Source: Pirellulaceae bacterium (lineage in GTDB: Bacteria > Planctomycetota > Planctomycetia > Pirellulales > Pirellulaceae). From it: a stretch of 64,000 bases of DNA. The notes under the pieces were generated by a model. That model saw only the letters and a list, made by a program, of their open reading frames with translations. It did not search any database and was not told the DNA's origin. The first letter of the stretch is position 1. Each line of letters starts with the position of its first letter. Position numbers and translations under genes: made by a program. Location of the stretch: assembly GCA_028280445.1 (NCBI GenBank), contig JANQLU010000155.1, positions 1 to 64,000 of the forward strand. The letters run 5' to 3'. This document shows positions 8,599-17,646 of the stretch, one piece after another.

Positions 8599-9825
8599 TT
8601 ATTGTTTGTTTTCGCCAACCGCGGCATTGTTTTGGCCAGATTTTATTTTGACGGTAACTTGCAAATTGATATAGTCGCGCGCTTTTTCGACACCGTTATC
8701 ATCAATTTCGATCGTCACATCGACCGTTTTTTTGTCGACCATCGCCAATGGGTTTGGCATCGGCAACGAACCATCGCCGACCATTTTCCCAATTTTGATC
8801 ACCGTACCATTGATCGGTTTGTCGCCCAAAGCCGGGCTGATGATATCGACGCGATCGCCGATTTTAACTTTGCCAACCATGCGGTCGCTAACCTCGGCAA
8901 CACATTGCATTTTTTCAACATTGCCCATTTTCAGCAGCGGCGTATTGACGACACTTTCTCCCGGTTTCACATAGATCTTGAGAACGCGTCCCGCAATCGG
9001 CGATTTGATTTTGCCCATGTTTTCATTAGCGTCGGCCAGATCTTTGGCGGCTTTCAAGGATTTGGGCGGAGAATCGCGTGCTTCGATCGCTTTGTTCACC
9101 GCGGTTTCGGCATCATCGACGTTTTCCTTGGCCGCTTTGACGGCAAACTTGGCAGCCTTTTCCGCCCGCTCAACTTGCTTGATGGCTTTTTGCAATTCAA
9201 GCTCTGCGTTTTCGAGTTCGATTTGTTGATCTTCGATTTTTTGTTTTGAAATCAATTTTCCCAGATCGGGATCTTTGGCCAGCTCTTTCATCCGCTCTAG
9301 TTTCTTGCGAGCATTGTCCAATTTTTTTTGATTGATCGATTGATCTTTTTGGGCTTCGACCTGTGCCAACCTGAATTTCGCTTCTTCGTGCGCCATCAAT
9401 GCCGCTCGATAACTAAACTGCGCTTTTGCAACCGCAGCTTCTAATTCAAGATCGGCGTCGGCGATTTTAGCAGCGGCCAATTCATTTTGCTTTTTCAATA
9501 GCTCTTGGCCCGAAAATTTGACGAGCTCGAATCCTTGTTCGAGATAAACACCTTCGGTAAACGAACCGATTCCGTTGTTCTGCTGGAGTTTTTGATCAAA
9601 CTGGTAGCCGGTCACGGTTTGGCCCTGCGGCGCAAAAACGTTATAAGTGCCGCCGAAAGGCTCGAGTTTTCCTTGCGCAACGATTGCACTATCGACGGTC
9701 ATTTCGTTGACATCCACCGGGTCCGGTTCCCATGGCGGGATCATCTTGGAATTGAATTTGCCGATATAGATTCCGCCAACGAGTGTGGCGGCAATGGCAA
9801 GAACTGATACGACGGTTTTATTCAT
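8599..9825 (-). CDS. devB: DevB/HlyD-type membrane fusion protein
   Basis: 408 residues: a single N-terminal membrane anchor (VVSVLAIAATLVGGIYIG), a long alpha-helical hairpin rich in Lys, Glu and Ala (about 105-270), then the barrel-sandwich half and beta-barrel (SPIAGRVLKIYVKPGESV onward), and a charged tail. This is the periplasmic adaptor that links the DevC inner-membrane permeases to an outer-membrane duct. It is the first gene of the exporter operon. Family membership is clear; assignment to DevB rather than general HlyD rests on the adjacent DevC and DevA genes. Confidence 0.92.
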   Translation of the reverse strand: MNKTVVSVLAIAATLVGGIYIGKFNSKMIPPWEPDPVDVNEMTVDSAIVAQGKLEPFGGTYNVFAPQGQTVTGYQFDQKLQQNNGIGSFTEGVYLEQGFELVKFSGQELLKKQNELAAAKIADADLELEAAVAKAQFSYRAALMAHEEAKFRLAQVEAQKDQSINQKKLDNARKKLERMKELAKDPDLGKLISKQKIEDQQIELENAELELQKAIKQVERAEKAAKFAVKAAKENVDDAETAVNKAIEARDSPPKSLKAAKDLADANENMGKIKSPIAGRVLKIYVKPGESVVNTPLLKMGNVEKMQCVAEVSDRMVGKVKIGDRVDIISPALGDKPINGTVIKIGKMVGDGSLPMPNPLAMVDKKTVDVTIEIDDNGVEKARDYINLQVTVKIKSGQNNAAVGENKQ

Positions 9826-10406
9826 AAGTATGTTTGAGATTTGTCTTCAGAGTTGAATGGTCGAATCAGTGTTTTTTTTGTCAGTAAAAAGATAGATTTT
9901 CAGTTTAACTGTGACGTTGCTTTTTTTGAACATTTTGGTCCAAATTTACGGAAAAACCCGCAAAAACGGTATTTGTCTGAATCCAATGACCAACGCGATG
10001 TTGGTTGCCACAACCGATTCGTTGTTCGATTACACGATTTGCGGATTGTAAGATCTGACACAGCGATTTTCAAAAGCGATATGAGTTGCACTCAAAAATT
10101 CTGACATGGCAACAACAGCAAGAAATCGATTCGATGTGTATCGCTCTGTTGTATGAGATCCATACTGCTCCGACGACGTGCTTGTTTCATTTTGGTTATA
10201 CGAGCATTCGCAGGAAAACGGCGTGGCCAGTCGTTAAAGTGCAATGCGGTGGATTGATCACTGACGATGGAACAAAGTGATCAAGAAAATTTGAGATGAA
10301 TGTTCCAAATTTTCGTCGTTTCCGTCGTGAATTTCCAACCGTGCCTTGTCCACAAACTCGTTCCGCGACAAAATCGTAGAGTTGCATTTTTCAGTCAGGA
10401 AAAAAC
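9826..10406. other. 580-bp gene-free interval between the exporter operon and pepF
   Basis: The interval separates two divergent starts and must hold promoters for both. Short frames in it have no recognisable content or ribosome binding sites. The only clear structure is the small inverted repeat at 10254-10284. Confidence 0.5.
10254..10284. promoter_or_regulatory. Perfect 9-bp inverted repeat (possible operator)
   Basis: TTGATCACT and AGTGATCAA are exact inverted repeats separated by 13 bases. They lie about 120 bases upstream of the pepF start. The size and spacing would suit a dimeric regulator, or a weak hairpin; no T-run follows. Its function is a guess. Confidence 0.35.
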
Positions 10407-12209
10407 ATGAACCAAGTCGTCCGCCTTCCGAAACGTTCCGATGTTAAAACCGAAGATACCTGGGATTTAACTAAACTATTTGATACCGATGATGCCTGGA
10501 CTGCGGCGTTGGAAGAATTCGAATCGAAAATCGCCGGTTACGAACAATTTCATGGGACACTCGACCAGTCCGCCGAACAATTGGCAAATTGCCTGGAGTT
10601 TGACAGCCAAATGAGTCGAATCGGGGAGCGGCTCGGTAACTACGCCTACCTCAAAACGACCGAAGACCAAACGAATGGCGACTACCAGGCGATGATGGCG
10701 CGATTTCAAAACGTTGCCACGCGTGGCGGAGAAGCGCAAAGTTTCATGCGCCCCGAAATATTGTCGATTGACGACGACAAAATGAAATCGTTTCTCGACG
10801 ACCCAGCCATTGAGCCTTATCGATTGTTGTTGGATCGGTTGGTTCGCTATAAACCGTACACGCTGAGCGAACGCGAAGAGCAATTGTTGGCCATGCAAGG
10901 TGAAATGGCCGGTGCGGTCGGCCGTGTTTTTCGTCAATTAACAGACGCCGACATGAAATTCGGCGAGGTCGCAAACGAAGATGGCCAACAAGTTGAGCTG
11001 ACGCAATCCACTTTTTCACAATTCCTGATTTCACCAGATCGTCAGGTTCGCAAAACCGCTTTTCATCAATTTTACGACGAGTTCGCGGCACACGAAAACA
11101 GTTTGGCCGCGACGCTGACAGGTTCGATTCAAACGGATGTCTACTACGCTCGCGCACGCGGTTACGACAGCGCTCTGGGACAAGCGTTGTTTTCCGACAA
11201 AGTACCGGTTGAGGTTTATGACAATTTGATTGCAACAGTCCGCGAAAATTTGCCGACGTTGTACAAATTTTACGATTTGCGTCGCCGCAAAATGGGATTG
11301 GATGAAATTCATCACTACGACACGTATGTGCCAATTTTGAGCGAGATCAAAAGCCAGTACAGTTGGGATGAAGCGGTTGATGTTGTGATTCGATCGTTGC
11401 AACCGCTCGGTGATCAATACTGCAGCACGTTGAATGACGGGTTGAGCGGTCGTTGGTGTGATCGTTATCCCAATGAAAACAAACAAAGCGGCGCGTTCAG
11501 TTACGGCACTTATGATGGGTTGCCGTATATCATGATGAATTACAAACCGACCGTGCTCAACGATGTGTTTACATTGACGCACGAGGCGGGACATTCCATG
11601 CATACTTATTTGTCGGTCAGCAATCAGCCGTACGAATATTACCACTATGTTATTTTTGTCGCCGAGGTCGCCAGCACGTTCAACGAACAATTGTTGACTC
11701 GGCAATTGTTGGCAGAGACGGACGATCCTCAGCGCAAAGCGTATTTGATAAACAACGAGATCGACAATATTCGCGCGACCATCATTCGCCAAACGATGTT
11801 TGCCGAATTCGAAAAAATCACCCATGCAATGTGCGAAGCGGGCGAGCCGTTGACACTGGATGCGTATAAAGAAGTTTACGGCAAATTGCTGGCCGATTAC
11901 TTCGGGCCAGATTTTACATTGGACGAACAATTGAATTTGGAGTGTCTCCGCATTCCACATTTTTATCGAGCGTTCTATGTCTACAAGTACGCAACCGGTT
12001 TGTCGGCGGCCATCGCTTTGAGCAACCGCGTTCTCAATGGCGGCCAAAGCGAGCTCGATGATTACATGGGCTTTCTCAAAGGTGGATGCAGCAAGTATCC
12101 GCTTGATTTACTTTGCGATGCCGGTGTCGATTTGCGCACGCCAGCACCAATCGAAGCGGCAATGAAACATTTTGGTGAATTGATCGACCAATTGGATGAG
12201 TTGATTTAA
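10407..12209 (+). CDS. pepF: Oligoendopeptidase F (M3B metallopeptidase)
   Basis: A 600-residue cytoplasmic zinc peptidase of the M3B family. The HEAGH zinc site is at 392-396 within TLTHEAGHSMHTY, and E420 in FVAEVASTFNE is the likely third ligand. The upstream segment SGAFSYGTYDGLPYIMMNY and downstream YKYATGLSAAIALS are hallmark PepF stretches. Length matches the family (about 600 aa). A Shine-Dalgarno AGGA lies upstream of the ATG. It degrades short peptides; the gene stands alone. Confidence 0.97.
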   Translation: MNQVVRLPKRSDVKTEDTWDLTKLFDTDDAWTAALEEFESKIAGYEQFHGTLDQSAEQLANCLEFDSQMSRIGERLGNYAYLKTTEDQTNGDYQAMMARFQNVATRGGEAQSFMRPEILSIDDDKMKSFLDDPAIEPYRLLLDRLVRYKPYTLSEREEQLLAMQGEMAGAVGRVFRQLTDADMKFGEVANEDGQQVELTQSTFSQFLISPDRQVRKTAFHQFYDEFAAHENSLAATLTGSIQTDVYYARARGYDSALGQALFSDKVPVEVYDNLIATVRENLPTLYKFYDLRRRKMGLDEIHHYDTYVPILSEIKSQYSWDEAVDVVIRSLQPLGDQYCSTLNDGLSGRWCDRYPNENKQSGAFSYGTYDGLPYIMMNYKPTVLNDVFTLTHEAGHSMHTYLSVSNQPYEYYHYVIFVAEVASTFNEQLLTRQLLAETDDPQRKAYLINNEIDNIRATIIRQTMFAEFEKITHAMCEAGEPLTLDAYKEVYGKLLADYFGPDFTLDEQLNLECLRIPHFYRAFYVYKYATGLSAAIALSNRVLNGGQSELDDYMGFLKGGCSKYPLDLLCDAGVDLRTPAPIEAAMKHFGELIDQLDELI

Positions 12210-12240
12210 GCGGTTTTTAATCATCGATCGAGTTTGAATC

Positions 12241-12390
12241 TTACGAGCACGAAGCGCCAGCGAGTGGTTTTTCGGGAGGGCGAGGCTCCTGCCGAGCCGA
12301 AGAGGCTTGTTGTTTTGGCTCGGCAGGAGCCTCGCCCTCCCAAAAAATTGCAATCGCGGTCAAACCACTCGCTGGCGCTTCGTACTTGTA
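12241..12390. repeat. Family A palindrome, copy 2, containing a family B palindrome
   Basis: The outer arms (from TTACGAGCACGAAGCGCCAG at 12241-12270 and its complement at 12362-12390) are family A. Between the left arm and the usual A loop sequence (ATCGCGGTC here, the reverse of GACCGCG) lies a complete family B palindrome at 12274-12341. Confidence 0.95.
12274..12341. repeat. Family B palindrome, copy 1 (nested in A)
   Basis: The arms of 25 bases, GGGAGGGCGAGGCTCCTGCC plus GAGCC, and their exact complement are separated by an 18-base loop. It sits inside family A copy 2. Confidence 0.95.
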
Positions 12391-12417
12391 TGGCTGGGCC
12401 GCAAAGAGCGCCCGATA

Positions 12418-13980
12418 TTATTTCAGTTTCAATTTCGGTGCTCGGCGATGTTTTGTGGCTTGTTCGTACGAGTAACCCAAACGGAACAACGTTGCTTCTG
12501 CGAATGGTCGGCCAACAAACTGGAGACCGGCGGGCAGTCCTGCTTTGTTGAATCCCATCGGCACAGTAATCGCCGGTTGGCCGGTCCCGGGAGGAATTTG
12601 AAAGCTGTTATTGCCGTCAGGTGAGCGGAGGTCGCCGATTTTTCGCGGCGGATTGTTCCAAGTCGGAAACACGAACGCGTCAATTTTGTGGCGATCCATG
12701 GCTGCGATGACCGCTTTCAACAACATTGCACGGTTGGGATCGTTCATGGGATTAGCTGAGTAGGGTCGCCGAAGGTTCGATGGAATGACTGAATTTTTAG
12801 AAGCCCGCAAACGATTGGCCAAAAACCGCGTTTGTTGTTCCCGTCTGATAATGTCATCCAGATTTTTAACCGGAGCTTTGTCACCAAGCGTTTTCATATA
12901 CTCGGCGATGTCATGTCGAAAGGTATCGACCCACATTTTGTTTTGATGCCGCATCAGGTTTCTCAGGTTGAATCCGTCGATTTCAAACGGATCGACGATC
13001 ACAGCGCCGGCTTTTTTCAGGTCCGCAATCGCGGTGTTAAAAAGTGCCAGGAATTCTTTGTTCCCAGTTTTCTGGTTGCTCAGCGTTCGAAAAACTCCAA
13101 TGCGTGCACCGCGCAATCCGTTTTTGTCCAGCGACGAGATGTAATTGTCGGTTTTTCGATTGCGGCACAGCTCGGTCACCGAATCGTTAGGATCGTATCC
13201 CGCGATGACTTCCAGAACTCGCGCGCAGTCTTCGACCGTTCGGCACATCGGGCCGCCAACGTCATTGCGCAAAAACAGAGGAATGATTCCGTCACGGCTA
13301 GTCAAACCAATCGTCGGTCGAATCCCAACCAGGCAACAATGCGACGACGGACCACGAATTGAATTTCCGGTATCCGTTCCCAACCCCACGGCGCCAAAAT
13401 TAGCAGCAACGGCAGCCGCCGTCCCACCACTGGAACCAGCGGGAACACGACCGAAATTATATGGATTCCGTGTTGTGCCATAGCAACTGTTAGTGAACCA
13501 GGGACTGTAGGCCCAGGTGGCCATATTTGATTTGCACAGGATAACGGCACCCGCTTGCCGCAGTTTCTTAACTTGAAACGAATCGTCAGGTGGAATGGAG
13601 CCCTTTAAAGTACTTGAGCCACCAGTGGTCGGCAGGTCTTTCGTGTCATAGTTGTCTTTGACAATCACGGGAATACCGTGCAAAGGAAGGAGTTTGCCCG
13701 TTTGCTGGAATTGTTTGTCGAGATCCCGGGCGCGATCCAGTGCTCGCTGGTTGACGACAACGATCGCATTGAGTTTTGTCGGTTGATCGAATTTTTTAAT
13801 GCGATTCAGGTAGAGTTCCGTGATTTTTTCGCAGGTGATTTTTCCATCGCGAATTTGTTGATGAAGTTGGGCAATGGTTAATTCGTCGAGTGCAAAAGAT
13901 GTTTCTTGGCCGTTCAGCTGTTGGACGGCAACAACGGCGAAAACAGCCAACAACAAACCCGGCAGGCAGCAGAATCGCAT
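12418..13980 (-). CDS. Exported amidase-signature family enzyme
   Basis: The amidase-signature catalytic triad is complete: Lys in VIVKDN (residue 108), the cis-Ser of GSSGG (183) and the nucleophile in LGTDTGNSIRGPS (Ser 207), the last two 24 residues apart as in FAAH. The usual GGS before the nucleophile is GNS here. A signal peptide (MRFCCLPGLLLAVFAVVAVQ) implies a periplasmic enzyme. I chose ATG 13980 because GAGGG lies a few bases upstream; ATG 14007 would put nine charged residues ahead of the signal. Members hydrolyse amides; the substrate is unknown. The gene stands alone. Confidence 0.93.
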   Translation of the reverse strand: MRFCCLPGLLLAVFAVVAVQQLNGQETSFALDELTIAQLHQQIRDGKITCEKITELYLNRIKKFDQPTKLNAIVVVNQRALDRARDLDKQFQQTGKLLPLHGIPVIVKDNYDTKDLPTTGGSSTLKGSIPPDDSFQVKKLRQAGAVILCKSNMATWAYSPWFTNSCYGTTRNPYNFGRVPAGSSGGTAAAVAANFGAVGLGTDTGNSIRGPSSHCCLVGIRPTIGLTSRDGIIPLFLRNDVGGPMCRTVEDCARVLEVIAGYDPNDSVTELCRNRKTDNYISSLDKNGLRGARIGVFRTLSNQKTGNKEFLALFNTAIADLKKAGAVIVDPFEIDGFNLRNLMRHQNKMWVDTFRHDIAEYMKTLGDKAPVKNLDDIIRREQQTRFLANRLRASKNSVIPSNLRRPYSANPMNDPNRAMLLKAVIAAMDRHKIDAFVFPTWNNPPRKIGDLRSPDGNNSFQIPPGTGQPAITVPMGFNKAGLPAGLQFVGRPFAEATLFRLGYSYEQATKHRRAPKLKLK

Positions 13981-14097
13981 GATTTTCCCTCGGTAAATAC
14001 GAGTCAACCGAATGATAGTCGATGCTGCGATGAATAGAAACTTTTTTATTGACGAACGATCGGTCTTTTGTGTTTCAGATGACCGAAGTGTAACGTG

Positions 14098-14943
14098 TCA
14101 AACCTTGCGGCGCCGCATGAAAAACAATGAACTGCCTAGCAGTAGCAATACGGATGATGACGGTTCTGGAATTGCCGCACTTCGCAGTCCAATGGCACCG
14201 ATGAGTTGGTTGAATTTCACGTAAGTAAATTCGCGTTCCAGAACACGTTGGTTACTTGGCATGTTCGTCGCGCCGCTGCCCATGACTCCCCAAGCAGATT
14301 CGCCAGGATTGTCATCTTCAGCGCCGGCGTGTGCCAACGAAAACGTATGTCCGATTTCGTGCGATGTTGTTCCCGCAATCAAATTGATGCGCTGAGCATT
14401 GTTCGAGGCCAGTCCGACAATGTTATCAATGTGGTCGGTCCAGACCGCCCCGACAATGTCTCCAGTTTGAACGCCGTTGTTCGGTCCGTTCCCAGCCGAG
14501 TTGCGAACACAGGAACCACAAGCTGCTCCAAAGATCCCTTGGTTGGTCGCTAAGCTGCCGCTGAGTCCCGTACCAATTTTGATGTAATAATATTCGGTGT
14601 CGCCATTTGACGGACCATTACCGATTGTGCCAATTTCGAAATTCCAGTCGAGTTCGAAACCGTCAGGCAACGGGCTGTTGGCGTCTTCGCTGACCGTCGG
14701 GTAACCGTGGTAATGATCAATGACCGCCGCAAGTACCGCCGATTTGACTTGCGAGTTGTTCATGCCGGTAAAGCCGTAAGTCGAATCGTCAAAAGCGCCG
14801 GTTTGCTGACCAAAAATATCGGTTGCGGTCGAATCGAAATCGAGAATAAACGTGTCGGCCGCAAGTTGTGAACTGGATGAGACCGTGGCAACCACAACCA
14901 AGCTGGCACAACAGATAACGCGAAAAATACGATGCAAACCCAA
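14098..14943 (-). CDS. PEP-CTERM-anchored metzincin-type metalloprotease
   Basis: 281 residues with an N-terminal signal peptide, a zinc site HEIGHTFSLAH (H195, E196, H199, H205; the HExxHxxxxxH metzincin pattern), a probable Met-turn (WGVMGSG, M221), and a C-terminal PEP-CTERM sorting tail (IPEPSSS, a hydrophobic helix, then RRRK). It would be exported, processed by an exosortase and placed in the envelope or matrix. No exosortase gene lies in the window. The start is a TTG preceded by GAGGGG at good spacing. Four cysteines include the pair ACGSC. Confidence 0.9.
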   Translation of the reverse strand: MGLHRIFRVICCASLVVVATVSSSSQLAADTFILDFDSTATDIFGQQTGAFDDSTYGFTGMNNSQVKSAVLAAVIDHYHGYPTVSEDANSPLPDGFELDWNFEIGTIGNGPSNGDTEYYYIKIGTGLSGSLATNQGIFGAACGSCVRNSAGNGPNNGVQTGDIVGAVWTDHIDNIVGLASNNAQRINLIAGTTSHEIGHTFSLAHAGAEDDNPGESAWGVMGSGATNMPSNQRVLEREFTYVKFNQLIGAIGLRSAAIPEPSSSVLLLLGSSLFFMRRRKV

Positions 14944-15119
14944 AGCTGACCCCTCAATTCACCAACGTCAATTTCATCAGGTCGCCATTTTGAATCGCCG
15001 CGAGTGTGATTTCAATTACGTAGATTGCGGAATTGAAGGATTTTTAGTGAATTTCAGATCATCTACAAGAGTGCCCACGCAAATTCGGTGAATTCGTGAT
15101 TAGTCAAAGCGGCGAGGCC

Positions 15120-15216
15120 GGGAGGGCGAGGCTCCTGCCGAGCCGGATTTTTAAGAAGCGCCTTGCCGCGCACAATGCCGCCGTCAGAATCGGCTCGGCA
15201 GGAGCCTCGCCCTCCC
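15120..15216. repeat. Family B palindrome, copy 2, with a family C remnant in its loop
   Basis: Perfect 25-base B arms at 15120-15144 and 15192-15216. The 47-base loop contains AAGCGCCTTGCCGCGCAC, which matches one arm end of family C, so this may be a decayed B-with-C nest. Confidence 0.85.
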
Positions 15217-15233
15217 AATCCCTCCCGTCGAGG

Positions 15234-15971
15234 TTACTTCAGCACGCGGATGCGGAGGCCTTTGAATTCAATCGGAGATCCCTCAGATTCCAACGCAATA
15301 AATCCTGTTGCCGGTTGACAATCAGTTCCACCGGAAACTTCGTATCCATTGACCCACAATCGGACTTCGCCATTGATCGCGCGAATGTAGTAATGGTTCC
15401 ATTGCCCGACACCTTTAGAATGGTTTGCCGATGGAAAACTGCGACGGCCATTGGGCGCAACCGGTTTAAACGGTTTCATTTTTGCGCTACCCACGGGAAA
15501 GACATCGCCGTGACAAGTGAACCAGTTGGCTTTTCGACCGGATTTTTCATATTGTTCTTTGTAGCCGAGGTCTAACATTTGGACTTCGATGCCATGCGGC
15601 AGTCCGTTAGTTTTTGGTTTCAGGGCATCGAGAGATTTTTTGGGCGACCAGACAAACACACCGGAGTTGCCAGCTTTTTTGAGATGTCGCCACTGGAGGA
15701 CCATTTCAAAATTGGTGAATTGTTTTTTACTGCGAATGACTCCGACACAATTTCCTTTGCAGCTAATCAACCCATCTTTTTCGCTCCAAGTATCATCCTG
15801 GCAGTTGACGTTTTGAAAATCGTCGAGTTTCAAATCGGTCCAGCCTTGGCCGGTGCCGTCGATGATGGCAGCTTTTTTCGACGTTTGATTTTCCTGTGTT
15901 TTGATTTGAGCGATGCTGATATTACCATCAATCAGAATTCCAAGGGTCAAAATCAAGCAATATCGCACCAT
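15234..15971 (-). CDS. DUF1080 (3-keto-disaccharide hydrolase) family exported protein
   Basis: 245 residues: a signal peptide (YCLILTLGILIDG), then a concanavalin-like beta-sandwich typical of DUF1080. The recognisable segments are DDTWSEKDGLISCKG, NFEMVLQWRHLKKAGNSGVFVW, GIEVQMLDLGY, QWNHYYIRAINGEVRLWVNG, and the terminal GFIALESEGSPIEFKGLRIR. One member of the family was shown to hydrolyse 3-keto-glycosides; many planctomycete copies are only predicted. A GAAAGG ribosome binding site precedes the ATG. The gene stands alone. Confidence 0.9.
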   Translation of the reverse strand: MVRYCLILTLGILIDGNISIAQIKTQENQTSKKAAIIDGTGQGWTDLKLDDFQNVNCQDDTWSEKDGLISCKGNCVGVIRSKKQFTNFEMVLQWRHLKKAGNSGVFVWSPKKSLDALKPKTNGLPHGIEVQMLDLGYKEQYEKSGRKANWFTCHGDVFPVGSAKMKPFKPVAPNGRRSFPSANHSKGVGQWNHYYIRAINGEVRLWVNGYEVSGGTDCQPATGFIALESEGSPIEFKGLRIRVLK

Positions 15972-16142
15972 GCGTTTTTTCCTTTCGAGGCATATTTTTC
16001 GGGTAAAACCGACATTGTAGCTCAGTTCGAAGTGTACCCACCAGCTGATTTATGTGTTTGAATACTTTTCCAGAAAAAGTCAGTGGATGATCCGCGGGCC
16101 CGGGCAGTTTGATGAACAGGTACATCGAACAGGAGAATCCAA

Positions 16143-16910
16143 GTGAAACGCTTTTTGATATTTATGTATGGCATCGCCTGCTATGCCATGTTTTTTGCCG
16201 TGCTCGTTTATATGGTTGCATTTATCGGGAATTTCTGGGTTCCCGTATCGCTCGATTCAGAACCACGGTCACCGCTTTGGATGGCGATTCCCATTAATCT
16301 GGGGATTGTCCTGCTATTTGCGATCCAGCATAGCGTGATGGCTCGGCCATTTTTTAAGCGATGGTTGACGCGCTACATTCCCGAATCTGCCGAACGATCG
16401 ACTTATGTTTTGGCGTCCAATCTGGCCATGGTCGGTTTTTTTGTCGGCTGGCAACCCATGGGATTTCAAATCTGGAACGTGACACATCCTGTCGGTGCCG
16501 GTTTGATTTACGCGTTTTATTTTCTGGGTTGGGGTGTTTTGTTCGCTTCGACGGTGATGATCAACCATTTTGATTTGTTTGGACTGCGACAAGTTTGGTT
16601 GCAGTTTCGAGGCAAGCCTTACACACACTTAAAATTCAAGACACCTGGATTCTATAAATTCGTTCGCCATCCACTGTATATCGGTTGGCTGATGATTATC
16701 TGGTTCACGCCTGTAATGTCGACCAGCCATTTGTTATTTGCCGGTTGCACGACGGCTTATATCCTGATGGCGATCGTCTGGGAAGAGCGTGATCTGGAAG
16801 CATCGTTGGGAATGGACTACACCCGGTATAAAAACGAAGTTCCCAAATTAGTTCCAAATTTCTCGCGGCGACAAGATGTTGCGGCAGACAGCGGTATTCA
16901 ACAAATTTGA
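16143..16910 (+). CDS. mddA: Methanethiol S-methyltransferase-like membrane protein (MddA)
   Basis: 255 residues with about six transmembrane helices, in the NnrU/isoprenylcysteine-methyltransferase fold. QHSVMARPFFKRW, the ERSTYVL segment, and the SAM-site region FYKFVRHPLYIGWLMIIW with WEERDLEASLGMDYTRYKNEVP match the MddA pattern. MddA methylates methanethiol to dimethyl sulfide. The GTG start is preceded by AGGAGA. The assignment rests on motif memory; a general phospholipid or isoprenylcysteine methyltransferase is the alternative. It is followed by a sigma factor gene, probably unrelated in function. Confidence 0.7.
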   Translation: MKRFLIFMYGIACYAMFFAVLVYMVAFIGNFWVPVSLDSEPRSPLWMAIPINLGIVLLFAIQHSVMARPFFKRWLTRYIPESAERSTYVLASNLAMVGFFVGWQPMGFQIWNVTHPVGAGLIYAFYFLGWGVLFASTVMINHFDLFGLRQVWLQFRGKPYTHLKFKTPGFYKFVRHPLYIGWLMIIWFTPVMSTSHLLFAGCTTAYILMAIVWEERDLEASLGMDYTRYKNEVPKLVPNFSRRQDVAADSGIQQI

Positions 16911-16975
16911 TTCAGCGACGGGCTGGCGTTACGATAACGCTAGTCCAACAGCACTACTTTCGGACGGCGGAAATC

Positions 16976-17626
16976 ATGAGTGCATCAGACGAAACACTAC
17001 TGCTCCAAAATCATGTATTGAACGGAAACGTTAACGAAGCGGTCGGGCAGTTGATGTCCAAGTATCAATCGCGACTGGAGCGGGTCATCAGTTTTCGAAT
17101 GGATCATCGTTTGAAAAATCGACTGGACGCCCAGGATGTCGTTCAGGAAGCATTTGTAGAAGCTGTTCGCCGATTAGATGACTATAAAAAATGCGCCGAC
17201 AAGATGACGTTTTTTCTGTGGCTGCGTTTTATCACGTTGCAAAAATTGACGCAGTTGCATCGGCATCATTTGGGGGTCGCGGCACGAGATGCCGGACGAG
17301 ACATTCCGATTGATCGGGGCAGGCTTCCTCAGGCGACGTCGATGGTGTTGGCGGCTCAACTCTTGGGAAATAACACCAGCCCCAGTCGAGCTGCGGAACG
17401 CGAGGAACGTAGAATGAAACTCGATCAGGCACTTTCACAAATCGAAGAGCTCGACCGAGAAGTTTTGGCACTGCGACATTTTGAACAACTCAGCAACCAG
17501 GAAACGTCCAAGCTTCTCGATCTGAGTCCGACGGCAGCCAGCAATCGCTACATTCGCGCACTGCGGCGGTTGAAAACAATCATTAAACAACTCGATAACG
17601 ATTCCGAGTCGTTTACCAGCTCCTAG
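16976..17626 (+). CDS. ECF-type RNA polymerase sigma factor
   Basis: About 216 residues. Sigma region 2 spans QSRLERVISFRMDHRLKNRLDAQDVVQEAFVEA..LWLRFITLQ. Region 4 is the C-terminal helix-turn-helix (LDREVLALRHFEQLSNQETSKLLDLSPTAASNRYIRALRRL). I chose ATG 16976 over the frame's first start at 16907, which would overlap the preceding stop and add 23 residues of no sigma character. It lies 20 bases upstream of a large Ser/Thr kinase, the planctomycete arrangement in which the kinase is thought to control the sigma factor. No anti-sigma gene is adjacent. Confidence 0.9.
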   Translation: MSASDETLLLQNHVLNGNVNEAVGQLMSKYQSRLERVISFRMDHRLKNRLDAQDVVQEAFVEAVRRLDDYKKCADKMTFFLWLRFITLQKLTQLHRHHLGVAARDAGRDIPIDRGRLPQATSMVLAAQLLGNNTSPSRAAEREERRMKLDQALSQIEELDREVLALRHFEQLSNQETSKLLDLSPTAASNRYIRALRRLKTIIKQLDNDSESFTSS

Positions 17627-17646
17627 CAAATGTCAAAAAGGTAGCG

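Noticed and set aside
9841..10104. Plus-strand 87-residue frame in the exporter/pepF interval
   Set aside because: No ribosome binding site and no recognisable domain; likely a leader region.
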